Positions 1 to 13,143 are shown, counted from the first letter of the stretch. The stretch: 64,000 bases of DNA from Anas platyrhynchos (GCF_047663525.1 NC_092592.1:21566501-21630500), one strand, 5' to 3'. Notes: generated from the sequence alone by a model not told the origin. Numbers and translations are program-made.

Positions 1-2053
1 ATAAGGCAGTTTCCAGGAGAGGGGAAGAACGAAGAGGGGACAGCACGTTGCCCGCAGTGCCTGTTGTGTGCTGAGGGTGGTGGGCTGCTCACCCTGAGCT
101 CCTGCAGCAGGTCTGGCAGAAGAATGGACACTTGGGAATGAATGAATATACTGATGGAGACAGGAAGGGCAAGATTTGGGAAACAAGAAGTGCTTCCAGG
201 TTAGTCTCATTTATTCTTTGTATAGTCTCAACCTCTATTATTTTCTCCACAATATTTTACATATTTAAAGCAGCAGCTTTTTCCAGTCCTGACTGTAATA
301 CTCTGTCCTGTTTTAGATGTCACAGATGAAAGTACAATGGTGGCCTGGTGAGGAAAACAACAATCAACCCTTCAATGAGTTACCTCCAAGAAAACATATG
401 GAAGGTTTGTTAACACTGAGGTTGCTGTGTCAGAAACAAACGGGTTTAGGAAGAGACTTGGGACTCTCACTTCTGGGCTTGGGGCATGTTGAAATAGTCA
501 CCATGAGTTGTTCTCATCCAACTGGCCTCTCAGTTCGCATGACCCTACTGGAGGGAAGCCAGTTCACAGAACTGCTGTGTATTTGTAGAGTGACTGTTCT
601 CATACTCTCTCAGCACACAGAGTTTCCATATGGGAGGGAACCAAAATGAACAAAAAAACCCCTCTTACCCAGAGAGCTTCCCAACACAGTCACAGACTGC
701 CATTAGCGCTCTAATTGGAGAGTGAGAGATCCAGCAGACACCTAAGAAAAGATGCCTCACTGACTTAAAGCACCTCAGCTGTGAAGACAACTTCTTCAGA
801 AGCAGTGTTGCACCAGCCTACCTGGATTCAGAAGTCCAGGTAATTACTCACTCATCTAAGAATCTGAAGGGCTAGAATCTATTTTGTTACTTAAATGACA
901 ACTCCAAAAAACAACCATGCAGTAATTTTTTTTTTTTTTTTACTGACCCACCACAGTCTTTGGTAGGTGAAATCTGGACACCTGACAGGTGAAAATGGTA
1001 ATGACCTTAACACATCAGAAAGCAACCTTTTTAAAAATTTTATCTGAAGTTAGTCTTAACTAATCCCTTTCTGTAACATGACTTTCCAGTCCCTTATACT
1101 TCAGCTATGCCAAATCTGTACCAGTGTTGGTCTAGGTCTCCTCAGAACCTGACCACTGCTGAAATGTGTTCCTACACCAGAGAACAAGTCTAGTCCCTGC
1201 AGTTCTTCCATAACATGAATATTCTCTTGGCCTGTTTTTAATGCTAGAATAGAGCTATAAAAACAAAAAGTTTATATGGAACTGACAGACAATACAAAGT
1301 TCAATGTATCTTCAGTGTAAACTAAAGCGTGATGCACACCAAGATCTTTGGGCTTGACCAAAGACACAGCCCAGGGGTTAAGTAAGGTTGACACAGAAAG
1401 ATCAGACACAATATGCCATCACTATTTTTTTAAGTAGCCTATTAATTAAATTCTGGTAGGCTTCAGATATTTTTCCATTCAATTTCTCTCTAGCAGCACA
1501 AGACCTCAAAATGATTTCACTCAAGTTTCACTCCCAAGTTAAGAATACAAATCCTATCTTCAGGAAACAGCACAGCAAATATACACAGAGGTGTATATTT
1601 CCTTTCTTACAATACTCTAGTCAATATGAACCATGACATGGCTACTAGATGCTGCAAAAAAACAGAATGTATGGCTGCATGTAGGAGTTCATAATATTTT
1701 TCTCTTCAAAAGGTAAAACACATCAGGTATAGCTTTCATGACAGTGTTACTAGACCTGTTATACAGAATTCCTGTGTGCCTTGAACTGTTATGCAAAATC
1801 ACAAGTCAGTTTCTGTTTTGCTGAAGTTATTCAGCAATGAGTTCTATTTTTTTGCAGCCAGCTGCTTTGAAATGGCAAATATTAGAATGAAGAGATAATT
1901 AGGTAACATTCATTTTCACTAAGAGCAGTAACCATGTAAGGAGTTGGATCTTTGAATCAGAACTGAGTCTGATTCTGATCATAACTGTTTCATAACTCCT
2001 AGCATTTTATGTTCAGATGTATACAACTTTCACAGGAAGTTATCTGACATTAC
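1..2053 (-). other. MARCHF8: MARCHF8 intron following the first coding exon (partial)
   Basis: This is the start of the intron that follows the first MARCHF8 coding exon; the donor is GTAATG, read on the minus strand from 2053. No RING-CH exon or other coding exon is seen here, and the minus strand has no open frame of note. The sequence is AT-rich, with a run of T at about 927-940 and scattered short A/T tracts. The next exon must lie beyond the left edge. Confidence 0.75.
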
Positions 2054-2149
2054 CTGTTCTTCTTTTTCTTTGGTCTTGCTCCTGGAGACTCTGGAAGAGG
2101 TAACATCCTGAGCTGGAATGACAGAGATTTGATGCAGTGGCATGTTCAT
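2054..2149 (-). CDS. MARCHF8: MARCHF8 first coding exon (E3 ubiquitin ligase, N-terminus only)
   Basis: This exon encodes the first 32 residues of MARCHF8 (c-MIR), a membrane-anchored RING-CH E3 ligase. The family ubiquitinates surface proteins such as MHC class II, CD86 and the transferrin receptor and sends them to endosomes and lysosomes. The exon reads [20 protein letters not shown], then [12 protein letters not shown], closely matching the conserved cytosolic N-terminus (MSMPLHQIS...RSKTKEKE). The start is the ATG at 2149-2147, with G at -3; a second in-frame Met follows at codon 3. The exon ends in phase 0 at CAG|GTAATG. The RING-CH domain (C4HC3), two transmembrane helices and the tail are encoded beyond the left edge, so no catalytic residues can be checked. 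MARCHF1 is the nearest paralogue, but this N-terminus and the ZFAND4-WASHC2 neighbours fit MARCHF8. Confidence 0.93.
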
Positions 2150-2232
2150 CACACCGTCTTGTTTGGTCCAATCATTTACAGGAAGGAGGCTTGAAGGCAG
2201 CACTCATTCAGTGCCATTGTCAGGCCTTGCAC
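2150..2232 (-). promoter_or_regulatory. MARCHF8: MARCHF8 5' UTR part of the exon with two tandem upstream ORFs
   Basis: The exon begins at a good acceptor (a T-rich tract, then TTTTAG|GTGC, exon end at 2232), so an upstream non-coding exon must exist. The 83-base leader holds two short upstream ORFs in one frame. The first runs from ATG at 2217 to TAA at 2176 (13 codons, strong context ACAATGG). The second starts on the very next base (ATG at 2175) and ends in a TGA whose A is also the A of the main ATG (TGATG). This layout suggests control by scanning and re-initiation, which is inference. Confidence 0.8.
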
Positions 2233-2930
2233 CTAAAACAACAACAAAAAACCATGATGTTAAAGTAGCTTGAAATGCAATTATTTCTAAACCAAAGCTA
2301 AGCCATCACTTAAACCAAGGTGCACCTCATTCCCTCTGGTTTCTGAACAGGAAATAGTTTGGTGCACTGGCTGGGTGAGAAAAGACACAGGACTTTTCAG
2401 GAGCCAGTACCTGACAGGTCAGAGCACAGTTTATGCAATTATTTGCATAAAGTTACCATAAGTAAGTTATCAACAGTTCTGGAAGTGGTCCCAGAGCGGG
2501 ACAGAGGGCAAGGCTCAAGCTTGAGCATGCGTAGATAGAGAGGAGGAGAATGAGCAACTCTCCCTGCTGAGCAGCCGGGAGCGTGCTACCTGGACGTACA
2601 GAAACAAAGCTGGCATGGGCAGTGTCTTGGGCTGCCAGCTTCACCACACCAGATCAAAGTGCCTCAGAAACAGTCCTGAATGAGGCTGAGTGCCATGGCT
2701 TTATTTAAAAACACTCTGGTCTGCATTTGGCTCCTGACATTCATTCAATTATGTACCTAACAGGAAGACATGTTATGTGAGCTTGTGCTTTCTTAGGGCC
2801 ATTGAAGAATATTATAATCCAAATCCCTTGCTAGGAATCAGAATCCACTGGATTACACATTTTTCCTCCCCTCACTAATACAACTGTACACAGAGGAGCA
2901 TTACACACAGGAAAGACAGTAATAGATATA

Positions 2931-3090
2931 AATTAGCCAAATTTGGCAGCTGTAATCTGAAAGGCATGCATAATTAGCCATACCTTTTATTAAATTAGCA
3001 AGGTTGCATTAAATACAAAGCCTTCTGAAACATGTAGGATCATGGAGTGTTTAATTGGAACCTAACCTGTTGCAAATTAGAAACAATCAA
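2931..3090. promoter_or_regulatory. Cluster of homeodomain/POU/SOX-like motifs (candidate enhancer)
   Basis: AATTAGC occurs three times, at 2931-2937, 2972-2978 and 2993-2999, spaced 41 and 21 bases apart, close to four and two helical turns. An octamer-like TGCAAATTAG follows at 3071-3080, then AACAATCAATTG at 3082-3093, which resembles a SOX core. The cluster is about 700 bases upstream of the MARCHF8 exon. The motifs are seen; enhancer function is inference. Confidence 0.25.
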
Positions 3091-6000
3091 TTGTGTTTAA
3101 GGAAAGGATTACAGAGGAATTAACAGAGGAGGGACTATATAAGTGGGGCAAAAGGATGATGCATTGTTCTTCTGTTTCCATAACATATCAGCTTTTTGTT
3201 TGCTCATGAATCTGTCCCAGCAGAAAACAAGGACTAGATAGCCTATATATTATGCTGCTAAACAATTTGGAAGCGGTATAAGCCAGCACTTAATGTATAC
3301 CCTTAGCACACAGGGCACACATTTCTTATTGAATGTTTACTTAGCTTTAGGTTTTAAAGATAGGCCAAACTTCCTAGGTTCTTGATTCTGTGAAAGATGC
3401 TGGCCTGGTCCAGGCCTATTACCATTAGGCTCCACAGGAGTCCTACATGATCTTTGACTGCTTTTGATTAAATAGGGGAAAAATATACTACGTATCACAA
3501 GGCACTTTATGCAGGGAATGATAGCTCAGCATCCTCTTTCCACCGAGGGGGAAAAGAGTAACCAGAGGTCATACAGAAAGTCGCCAGCAAAAACAAAGGC
3601 AATGCCTGCTGCTTCCCAATCACACACTCCATTTGCCCATTAGAGCGCTCAGCCAAATTCAAGAGCGTTCCTGACACCTGGTCAGGATTTTTATTACTTT
3701 CAGTGCCAAGACAGCACATCATAACGCATTCACGGAAGCTTTGAAGGCAATGCCTCCGTAACTTCTGGGCACCACTGATCTTAACAATAAAACACATCTA
3801 TATGCATGAATAGGCAACAAGGACACTTCCTTATTGGATGACAGAGGGAAACATGGAACTTATCAGCATGACTGTAAATCAGCTCTAGCGAAAAGAGAAA
3901 AACCCTGAATCTCACTGGGTCCTCCACAACTGTTTAGTTTCATCCTCTAAAGGAGCTGATCCATTAAGCGCCAGGAGGAGAGATAATCATGGGCTGAATC
4001 AGGAACAGCAAACTGCAGTAAACAAAGCAGGAATGGAAGGTATTTTCCCAAGAAAACATAAGGAAATGAAATCCAGAGAGCGTCATGCTCCAATGAAAAT
4101 GTCAGGTAACGTGTTCTGTGCTACTGCCAGCAACGGCTGAACCAAGGGGGAGGAGGGCAAGGAGACAGACCCTGCTCTGTGCCCCCCCCCGAGAAGGGTC
4201 CTGGGCTTGCAGGCAGGGGCATTTTATTACCATAAAAAGAATAAGGAAACTTATTAGAAAACACAGCTAAACCCTCCTGATTATGCCAAACACATCAGAC
4301 CAGTTTTTCTGCAGGTACTTCGAGGATAGCGCGTGTTAGAATTCTTTGCCAGAACCCAACCAGCAGATATAATCCAATTAGATATTCAAAGACGATGTGA
4401 AACAGCCCTCCGCTGGTAAAGTAGCCTGGCAGACACTCAATAAAGCCTGCCTTTGTTCAAGTGGAGCTTAGAAAAAGCTCTAAACTTACCTAGATGCCAC
4501 ACAGTAACATCTCCAGCCAGGAGGGACCCTAACAACAGGCAGACTCAAAGCCTGTTGGTCTCAACCTGAAGCACTTTAGCTCCGCAGTGCTAATTAAAGG
4601 ATAAAGTTACAAGAGTCAAGAGACCATCTGCAGTAACCAAGTGCAAACAGACCAGGTGCCAGAAAAGCAACGCCACTCAAAAAACACAACCAATCGAAGA
4701 AAGCTCTGTGGGATCTTTTCCCACAGCTAAATTAACACCAAAGGCTCCCTGACCCAGGGGGGCGAGGAGCTGGGCACCTGGGAACAAGGATTTAAATTTC
4801 AGGCACATCAAATGGGGAACCAGCCAGAAAGGTTCCCCAGGCAGGCAATGCTAAGGCTAGGGGACTGCTCCTAGTTGCTCCCTTCCATTCAGGATTTGCA
4901 GTTGTAAGTAGTACCGTGCAGATAGCTGTTCAAGCCCTCTCTCGTACAGCCTGAGCAATCCTTTATTGCTGCAGCACCTCTCCCCACCCACCCAACAGCT
5001 GAGCACACACACCCAGGCAGATAACGCCTCCACTTCCTCCTCCTTGTGCAGGATCCGTCTCACAAACCCCACACACGAGGGAAGCCCCATGACCGCTGGT
5101 GTAGGTGTTGTCTTGTTTGTGGAGGAAGGACTTTCCAGCTCCGTTTTGCCTGGAAAGCTGAATTAATTATGGAATGGCAGGAAAGGGAGAGAGAGGGCAC
5201 ATGCACGAGCCAGGTCCTGTAAGGAGCGCAGACATTTGCCTGCAAAGGATGAGGGATCCTGTTCTCCTGCCCCCAGGGCTGGTAACATATCATTCACTCT
5301 AAGAAAATACTTAAAGAAAACCTCTAAGGAGTTTGGGCTTTCAGCAAACAATAATGAGCTAATCCTGTTTTCATAGCTGGACCCATGAGAGCGTTCCTTA
5401 CTGATGCTGCCAACAGCCTGTAAGCCACAACCTGCTGCTCATGCCCCAAGCTTCCCACCAACCTGTCCGGGACACAGGGAAGCCCTCCTGTCCCCCCATC
5501 TACAGCCATACCGGTTCCTGCAAACTGGATTCCAACGATGCTGCCAACTGTGGAGAGCCTTCAGAAAACAGAATCATTTCAACAGAGAAAATCCTGGCCT
5601 CAGAGCCCCCAGGAGAGCTCTCAACAGAGGGAAGATTTCACCCAGGTAGCCCAGTTCTGCTCTCTGCAGGGCATGCAGACAGTAACTAAAAACACCAGCA
5701 GACACCTGGAACCACTTCAGTTGTAACACTCTGCCCCTCCTTACCTTGCTAGAACCATGGCAAGATCAGTAAGATTCAGAGGGAATGAGACAAAGTCTTT
5801 TAAGGTACTCAAGAAGAAAGGAAGGAAAAGCATGTGCATGAGGAGGGCCTGGCAGGCTGGGCACGCCCCAGGGCAGTTCAGTCTCCTGATGGCAACAGAG
5901 GATTACATTCCCTTCAGTCACCAGCATTAAGTACATGAGAGGGGACAACTGACAGCAACAGGTAACCTCACCATGGCAAAAGCAGCTGGGAGACCATTTA

Positions 6001-8353
6001 AAGCTCCGCTTCCATCATCTACCCCATCAGGACCTTGCTGACGAGACAAGAACACATCGGCCATGAGGTGAGCCCTAATGCTCTGCAAATTGATGGCCTG
6101 CTACGGCAAGAAGTGCCATTGGAAGAAGCAAGGCAGATGTTCTGCTGTCCGCCACCCAAAGCAACTTTTCTATTATATGTTCTGAAATAAAGGCTCAACA
6201 GCTCCTTGCCAAAGATTCACAGCTGGACTGGGGCAAGCGAACACAAATGTTGGTTTCCTGTTCGTGGTTTAGTATCTAGCAGAATCTAAAAATCTGCAGG
6301 CTTTATTATGTCATTTAAACTTCAAAGTCCACCACATTCAGTTGTTACACAGCCTATGTTGGAGAACTCCAACAGAAGCTCTAGAGCTGTAGTAACAGTG
6401 GCTGCAGATGTTCGCAGGCCATACCGAAATGAACGCATCCTCTGGATGTATGTAGGTGTGCATGCATGCTTTACATTGACCACAGGAGGAGAAAACGAGA
6501 CTCACATTTCAAGTATAATAGATGCTCAGGATTACAAAAACAGATGACAAAAAAAAACAAAGCACAACTTCCTATGCAAGAAAGACAAAGCCTGTAACCT
6601 ACACTGTAAGCAAAATACGCTACAAGAGGTAACTAGAAGGAATTTCACCTGCGAGTTGTTCCTGACTATCTGCTCCAAGGCTTCTGATACTTTATTCAAT
6701 TCCCTTAGCCCCCATTGATGGCTGTGAGTTGTATCACATAGGTCAATGGTCTGATCATCTTTGGGAGGATGGGAAAGTTAAAAATAAAGAAACAGATCAC
6801 TGCTGTCCAGATAATCCAGACACTGCGCAGCACTGTGTAATGCCACAAATACCCTGCCTCGAAGCTGCTGAAGTCCACAGAGCTCAGGGGATGCACTGGC
6901 TGCAGGGTGGAAAGTGCTGCCCTGAGGCTTGGTGGAACATCAGTGTGAACTGTGATCTTCTAAAAGTTCCCCTCTGCACAGCACGAAAAACAACCAACCC
7001 AAACAGGAATGGAAACCCTCTGAAAAACACCCTCTGACTACTGCAAGATGGCATAACGCTTATTTTAGGTGAGACTGGAAATAATCTATTAATGCAGCTT
7101 TGGAATCTGTTTTTCTACTGAAGGCCTTGATGAAGTTCCATAAGCATAAAATTTTATTCCCTCCCCCTCCTCCCCCCAGAAGTTAGCAGAAGCACTCATC
7201 CTGTGAATTTAGCAAATTCCTGTGTGCATCTTTGCTTACCTACCTTGACATTTGAACTGGATATGGCTTATATCTACTTTCTGTACACTGCATATTCCGT
7301 ATTTGTAAATACTTCCAATCCTATTAGCTTGTGTTGGCTCTAGTTTGAAGCTTTTATTTATTTTATTTTGAGCTTGTCAGGACTCCTCCCCTACTAATGT
7401 GGCTTACATAATTCTTTTCCAGAGATGACAGATGTGCATCTTCAAAAAGAGGATCCTGCATCTGCGTTTCATTTTGTTTTACTGTAGTTCAATCAGTACT
7501 TTGTTAACAGCATCATTTAAGAGATGTCATCATGGTTTATGTACTTCACATGCTTTTGTTAACTTGACAAACAAATCTAATGAAGAGAGCTTAAGCTGAG
7601 AGGGAAGAAAAACTGGCACTTCTTTCCCTGCAGTATCTTTCACATTTTAGGGTTCATTCAATGTTGTATGTGAAAAGAGCTGCCAGAGTTGGACCTTGCT
7701 CTACACAGAGATTATTCTGAATTACTGCTATCTACAGCTATGTCTCTGTACACATTATCTTGCATTGTTTACTAACTCAGCTGCAACTTCTCACTTTGTT
7801 ATCTCAGTTCCTCCTTTCTTCCACCTGCACGTGTACTAAAAATAATCAACTTAAAGACTTAAAAATATTTTTCTTTTAATATTTTTGAATTGCATTATGT
7901 AGTTGAAATAAAAAGAATGTTAAAAAGGGGACAAGAGATCCTTCTGCATGCTCTCCATTTTCCCTTTAAAAGCTTCCCAAGATACAGGAACATACAGCTG
8001 CAGACTACACACACCACATAGAAAAACAGATATCTGCCAATTCTGGCTGACTACTCTCTAAATACAAAAATGATTGGTTTTACAAACATTTCTACATAAT
8101 GGAACTAGACAAGCAAGCTGTTAAACTACAGGATCAGTAAATTATGGTCCCAGAGCTCTTAGAAATACACTCCCTTGACTTCAGTGAAAGCCGAGCATGG
8201 TCTGCACCTCATGAACAGATTCCTTCAGCTGTCCCCTTCAAATCCAATCAGTTGCTAAGTGCAATTACGAACTAGCTTGGCAGCACTGAGAAGAAAACGT
8301 CACTTCTCTCTGTTCCCGTAAGAAAATAACATAGCCGTTATGTTCCCCTGAGA

Positions 8354-8373
8354 AAAACAAACAAACAAACAAA
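8354..8373. repeat. (CAAA)n microsatellite
   Basis: A short run of about four CAAA units lies in the MARCHF8 5' intron, followed by an A-run. It is probably slippage or an old A-rich tail. Confidence 0.8.
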
Positions 8374-9170
8374 AAACCCACCATAGAAATTACTATTTTC
8401 TGCTTATCCTAGAAGTGACTTACCTGCACCACAGGCATCATCACACCCTGCAGAGCCATCCAAGCACTCAGTGCACATGCAGGGAGCAGCTCCTGCTACA
8501 GAGGCCCAACTTCACTGACTACATCCGTGGTCTGCTAGGTTGTACATATTTTTAAGAAATTCCCCTTGCATATGTATTGATGAAACCTCCTGTAATATCA
8601 GCAATAACCCCTGGGACAGACTCTAACCATCACAAGCAAAAAGAAACAGAGGCAAAGCCTCAGTTTCACTCTCCACACTGGGAACCCCTAAGGATGGAGT
8701 GGGGAGAGGTCAAGAGCCAGAGGAATGCTGTTTTCTAAGCCAGCATGCAGAGGTCTCTAACTGCACCATTCAATTTTCACTCCCATTTGCATTAGGAAGT
8801 ACCACACATTTTCGTGCCTAGACCATCACCATTTCACTCATCCCTTCACATCAAACACCTTCCTGCTCCAACGTGCTTTCAAATAGAGCAAGTCTAGCAC
8901 ACGGTCGTGCAGCAACCTCTCTTCATGGCTTTGCTTCGAGCAGGATGTAATATCGCAGCATTCATGGGGTGTGCCTTGTTATCACTCCTAGCCATGATCC
9001 CATCAACTCCCACAATAAGTAGAGGTCAGCTTTCTGAGAAATTAAGACCCTCCTCCAGGGAAGACATTTCTCCCTCTGATCTGGCACTGACTGCACACTT
9101 GAGAGCAAGAATTCACCTGTTTTGATCACATGGCTCAAATTAATATTTTCTTAAAGATAGGGATGATGAC

Positions 9171-9210
9171 TTGCTTCTTCATCATATTCAGGTTCTTGCT
9201 TCTTCATCAT
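9171..9210 (+). repeat. Direct repeat of a 15-base unit
   Basis: TTGCTTCTTCATCAT occurs at 9171-9185 and again, identical, at 9196-9210, a 25-base period. It is a small local duplication in intron sequence with no evident function. Confidence 0.85.
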
Positions 9211-9424
9211 GCAACAGCACCATAACTGTTCCTGCAGTTTTTAAGAAAAGCTTTTACATCTTCATTGTGTGTCCAAAATCACTGCACAGCGTTAATCTAC
9301 ACCATGCCACATGGGTGGCTGCTTGCTCTTGCTGGTGATAGCCAGTGCATCTTTTCCTTACTAACCCATAGTAATGGCTATTGGTGAGGTTTCATACCAT
9401 TTGAACTTCTTAAATGAAAGGGGG

Positions 9425-9441
9425 AAAAAAAAAAAAAAAAA
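9425..9441 (+). repeat. A17 homopolymer
   Basis: An uninterrupted run of A in the MARCHF8 intron. No retrocopy or SINE body was recognised upstream of it. Confidence 0.85.
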
Positions 9442-10908
9442 GATTTCTGCAAACATAGTTTGGGAATGGTAAAGAGCACCACAGTCAGTCCTCTGCAATC
9501 GTCCATCCCCCTGCGATCAGCACAGAGGGGTCCACAGCCGATCTGTTGGATACAAACAAACATATCCTTTCCCCTACTACTGGAAAAAGGCAAAGCCCAC
9601 AGAACTATGACATGCCAGGCAAAGACAGCAAGTGGTATCAAGTGCAGCGCAATAACGCAGGCCCCTAGAGTAACAGGAAATCTCTTAGACAAAACATCCA
9701 CATGATCTGCACGATTAGGCAAAGCATTCCCTATGACGACTGATGATTTTTGAAAGAAAATTTTGTTGAAGGTTGCAGTCAAATGGAAAGAGGGACACAC
9801 TAACACATGTACAGACCAATGAGAGAAGTTTGCACCAAAACAGATTTGTAGGCAAGCTTCTAGTCTAGGATAGAAATCCTGATGATAGAATTTATGATTG
9901 CCACCCCTATAATTTATGATCACCTCCCATTCTCTGCCGCAATCATTTTGAGGTTCATGAAACTAACTCAGTTCTGAAATCCAAAGAAAAATTGCTTTAT
10001 ATTTTTATCTTCAATATTAATAAAGACTATTAAAAACAAATACAAAAATTTACATCAAAGATAATGAAAGTCTGTTTTTCTCAAACAATGTAAATATTTA
10101 CAGCACAAGATAGCGAAGAAACAAAACAATCTCATTATTGTTCAGTGAGGACATTGCTCACATTCTGTATTATGCATGGATAACAATGATGCATTTTTAG
10201 GGTAATCCTGTACTACATCACTTATTTTCCAGTACATCAGAAGATAACGTTTGTGAAAGCTATTTAAGAACAACAGGCGTCTAAGCAACGTTTTTCACCA
10301 TTGTTTAACTGCTACCAGGCAAACTGTTCATCCTAAGCCAGAGTAAAAAGATAGTATTGACTAAACTATTCTGCATTTTGGAGAAGTATGAAATCGTTGT
10401 TTCTCTGATGCTGGGCGAATAAGAAGCTTATAAACTGATGCACATCAGAATGCATTTCTTTTGAATGATTCATGAGTTAAATCTCAGATCACTACTTACA
10501 GGCTTAAGTTACAACATATCTTTTCTCTGGAAATCTTTAAAGCAAACAAATATAGATTACTGCATCATTATGCCTAACCATTAGGCTCTTTTTAAGGCAA
10601 TAGCTATAAAAGTTCCTTAGAACCTGCACAGTGCAGGAGTTTGAGAGCCCCAAACCAGTTTCTTCAAAAGCTCAAGCATGAAACAAGACTGTCAATGTAC
10701 CTAGCATTTTGTACCCGATTCTTCCACAAACTTGCATGACATAACATCATTTTCAAGCATATTTCCCCATGCTTTAGAATAAAATGACCTTCTGATGCAA
10801 AACTAGGTACATGAAGTCATTTGCTATGCCCTGAAGTTAAGAGTGTTAAATTTTAAATACATTTTAAATCCAAGGAAATGCTACAGGTCACTACTTTTTA
10901 TTACAGCA

Positions 10909-10932
10909 TATCCATGAATATATTCATGGATA
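10909..10932. repeat. Perfect 24-base palindrome
   Basis: The arms TATCCATGAATA and TATTCATGGATA are exact reverse complements with no spacer, forming a 24-base dyad in AT-rich intron sequence. It could extrude as a hairpin or bind a dimeric factor, or be chance. Confidence 0.85.
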
Positions 10933-13111
10933 GCACGTCTACTTTATGGCTGGATAATGATATTTCCAACTTCCCTACCTCCTGGATGCTTCAACCACAC
11001 AAAAAACTTGTAGGACTGGCATCGCTCCTTACTGTGGCAATACACAGTACCTGGCACAACCAAATCCCAGATGCTATGGTAAGGCCTGCAATAACAGCGG
11101 GATGTGTGTTAATCACTCCTGCAGGGGTCACACCTGCACAGCCACCATTGCGATTCTTGATTTGACACAGTTGCTAGCGAGGCAAATAAGGTATTTCTCA
11201 TCAATTTCAACATGGAAATTGCACTATGAAGAGTTTAAGAACCTCTGTGTAACAGCATTATCATTAAATAGCCAAACTGCATAAAGCCTACAAACAGGGT
11301 GCAGGTCTGAACAGAATTAATTCCCCTCCAGTGCCAGAACAAGACAGTCTCTCCAAGCTACAAGCTTGTCACAGTGCACGCAGTGAGATTAAAACCCTGC
11401 ACCTTCTCTTCTTATCTCAAGCATCCATACTGTAGCCTAAAGCCCAGGCAAGTGATTTCAGAGGGCTGACAAACAGCCGGGCTCCCCGCATCCCAGCTCC
11501 CCACGCGACACATTGCTGACACCAACGCGCACTGGCAGCAGAGAAGTGTCAGCAAAAACAATTTCCTTTCACTAGCAAGCTGGTTCATGCAAGTGTGCTG
11601 AAGGCGTATGTCGGGTCTGCGTGTCCTCCCCCCTCAACTGTGCTCTGTGCCACCAGAAAAGAAGGAACTGGCATTACTGAGCCCCCCAGACAAGGCGCTC
11701 CTCACCACGGTCTATAAAAGGCCATTCATCCCCACTGTACCTAAAATAGCCACTAGATGCGGTCATGAGATGAATACACGACTGTGGATTCCTTTCTTAT
11801 ATTTACAAGAAACCTAGTGTCCACTGCTTACTTCCTCACCCTCTGTCCTTGTTCTTTGTTCTGCAACCGAGTGTTCACCCTTCCTGTCCCACCCCTAATT
11901 TGTCCCTTAGTTTCTACAAATATTTAGATGCCTGGAGAAACAGTTTACAAGAAGTTTATAGAAACACTACAAAACTCCATCAATCCATTCCTATGCACAT
12001 ACAAGCTCTATATAAAATCTTATGAAAAAATCTATTGCAGCTATCTACCAGGACTAAAACAGGATTTCTAAGCCCATCTGTCAACCACGGGCAGATGCAG
12101 AAGGCTGCTAAGACAGCAAGTGTGCAGGTGAACGGAAACTGTGCCTGTTTATGAGAAACCATGAGAATTGCACAGGTCTGTTTCTTGCTGCTTGGCAAGA
12201 GGCTGACTCACAGTGCCAAAACGACTTCTGTTTTTTCACCCAGGAGATGCTCCAACCAATCTTCAGGTATCTACTAAAGGTAGGGAGAAACCCAGGCCAT
12301 TAGAGAGCAGCAAACTGTCAGACAAAACGTGTTTTAGATGAAGCTGGTAGTAGCCAGGGCAATGCAGCAGAATGTATTCTGGGATGCAGTTGCATATCCA
12401 CAGGGCAAGCAAAGGAAGTCAATATGGGAAGCTGTCCATACAGAAAAAGGCTTAAAATAAAATTCAGGATCATGACCACAGCACTGATACCAATTGGTCA
12501 CATTTTTCAACCCTATCACATTTATAAGTGGTTTTTCTGTCTTCTTCCCTAATAGATGGGTTTTCCTTTAAATTAGTTTAGAGAGGAGCCATCAAGATAA
12601 GACAAGCGTGCTGAATAGAGCCCATGCAATTCTGGTGCATGTGAGCACTATTACAAAACCTGAAACATTTATGAGGACAAAAACTGGAAGGAACAGCAGT
12701 TTCCATTAGGCATCTACTGAAACTGAAGGCAAGAAGAAAAAGGTCATTTTTTCTTTTTTAAACTGAAATTTCATCAGTCTGAGGAGAAAACATCCTGTTG
12801 GAAAGAGGGGAGCATTGAACCTGTTGAGGTTGCATCAGAATTTTACATCAGCTGCATCCAAAGCTGCAGTTAAGAAGAAAAAGAGCCCATCTTGCTTTCC
12901 TTCATGTTTTCCAGGACCTACACCTGGTGCTCATGTGGTTTCCTTCTCTAAGTAGTCAGAATTAAAACAGTATCCAGGCATATCCGCTCTTCCAAAAAGT
13001 AGGTAAAAAATTACTACTGACAAATAACCTGAATGTCTGCTGAACTGGCCTAATGGAGCAAAAAGGACATATTTCTTTATTAAGCAGCTTTAAATGACAA
13101 ATGTAAGATTC

Positions 13112-13143
13112 TTTTTTTTTTTTGCAATTGAAAAAAAAAAAAA
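13112..13143. repeat. T12 / A13 inverted repeat around CAATTG
   Basis: Twelve T are followed by GCAATTG and then thirteen A, so the homopolymers can pair as a long A-T hairpin. A second A-rich stretch broken by G continues to about 13158. It looks like two opposed homopolymer expansions. Confidence 0.8.

Noticed and set aside
1..2053. MARCHF8 RING-CH exon on the left edge
   Set aside because: No Cys/His-rich minus-strand frame was found; these exons must lie outside the window.
9378..9923. 181-codon minus-strand frame overlapping an 81-codon plus-strand frame
   Set aside because: No recognisable protein family. The minus frame runs through the A17 tract, giving a poly-Phe stretch, and there is no splice or promoter support.
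11711..11721. TATA-like TCTATAAAAGG on the plus strand
   Set aside because: No CpG island, initiator or exon follows it. A single TATA match in AT-rich intron DNA is expected by chance.
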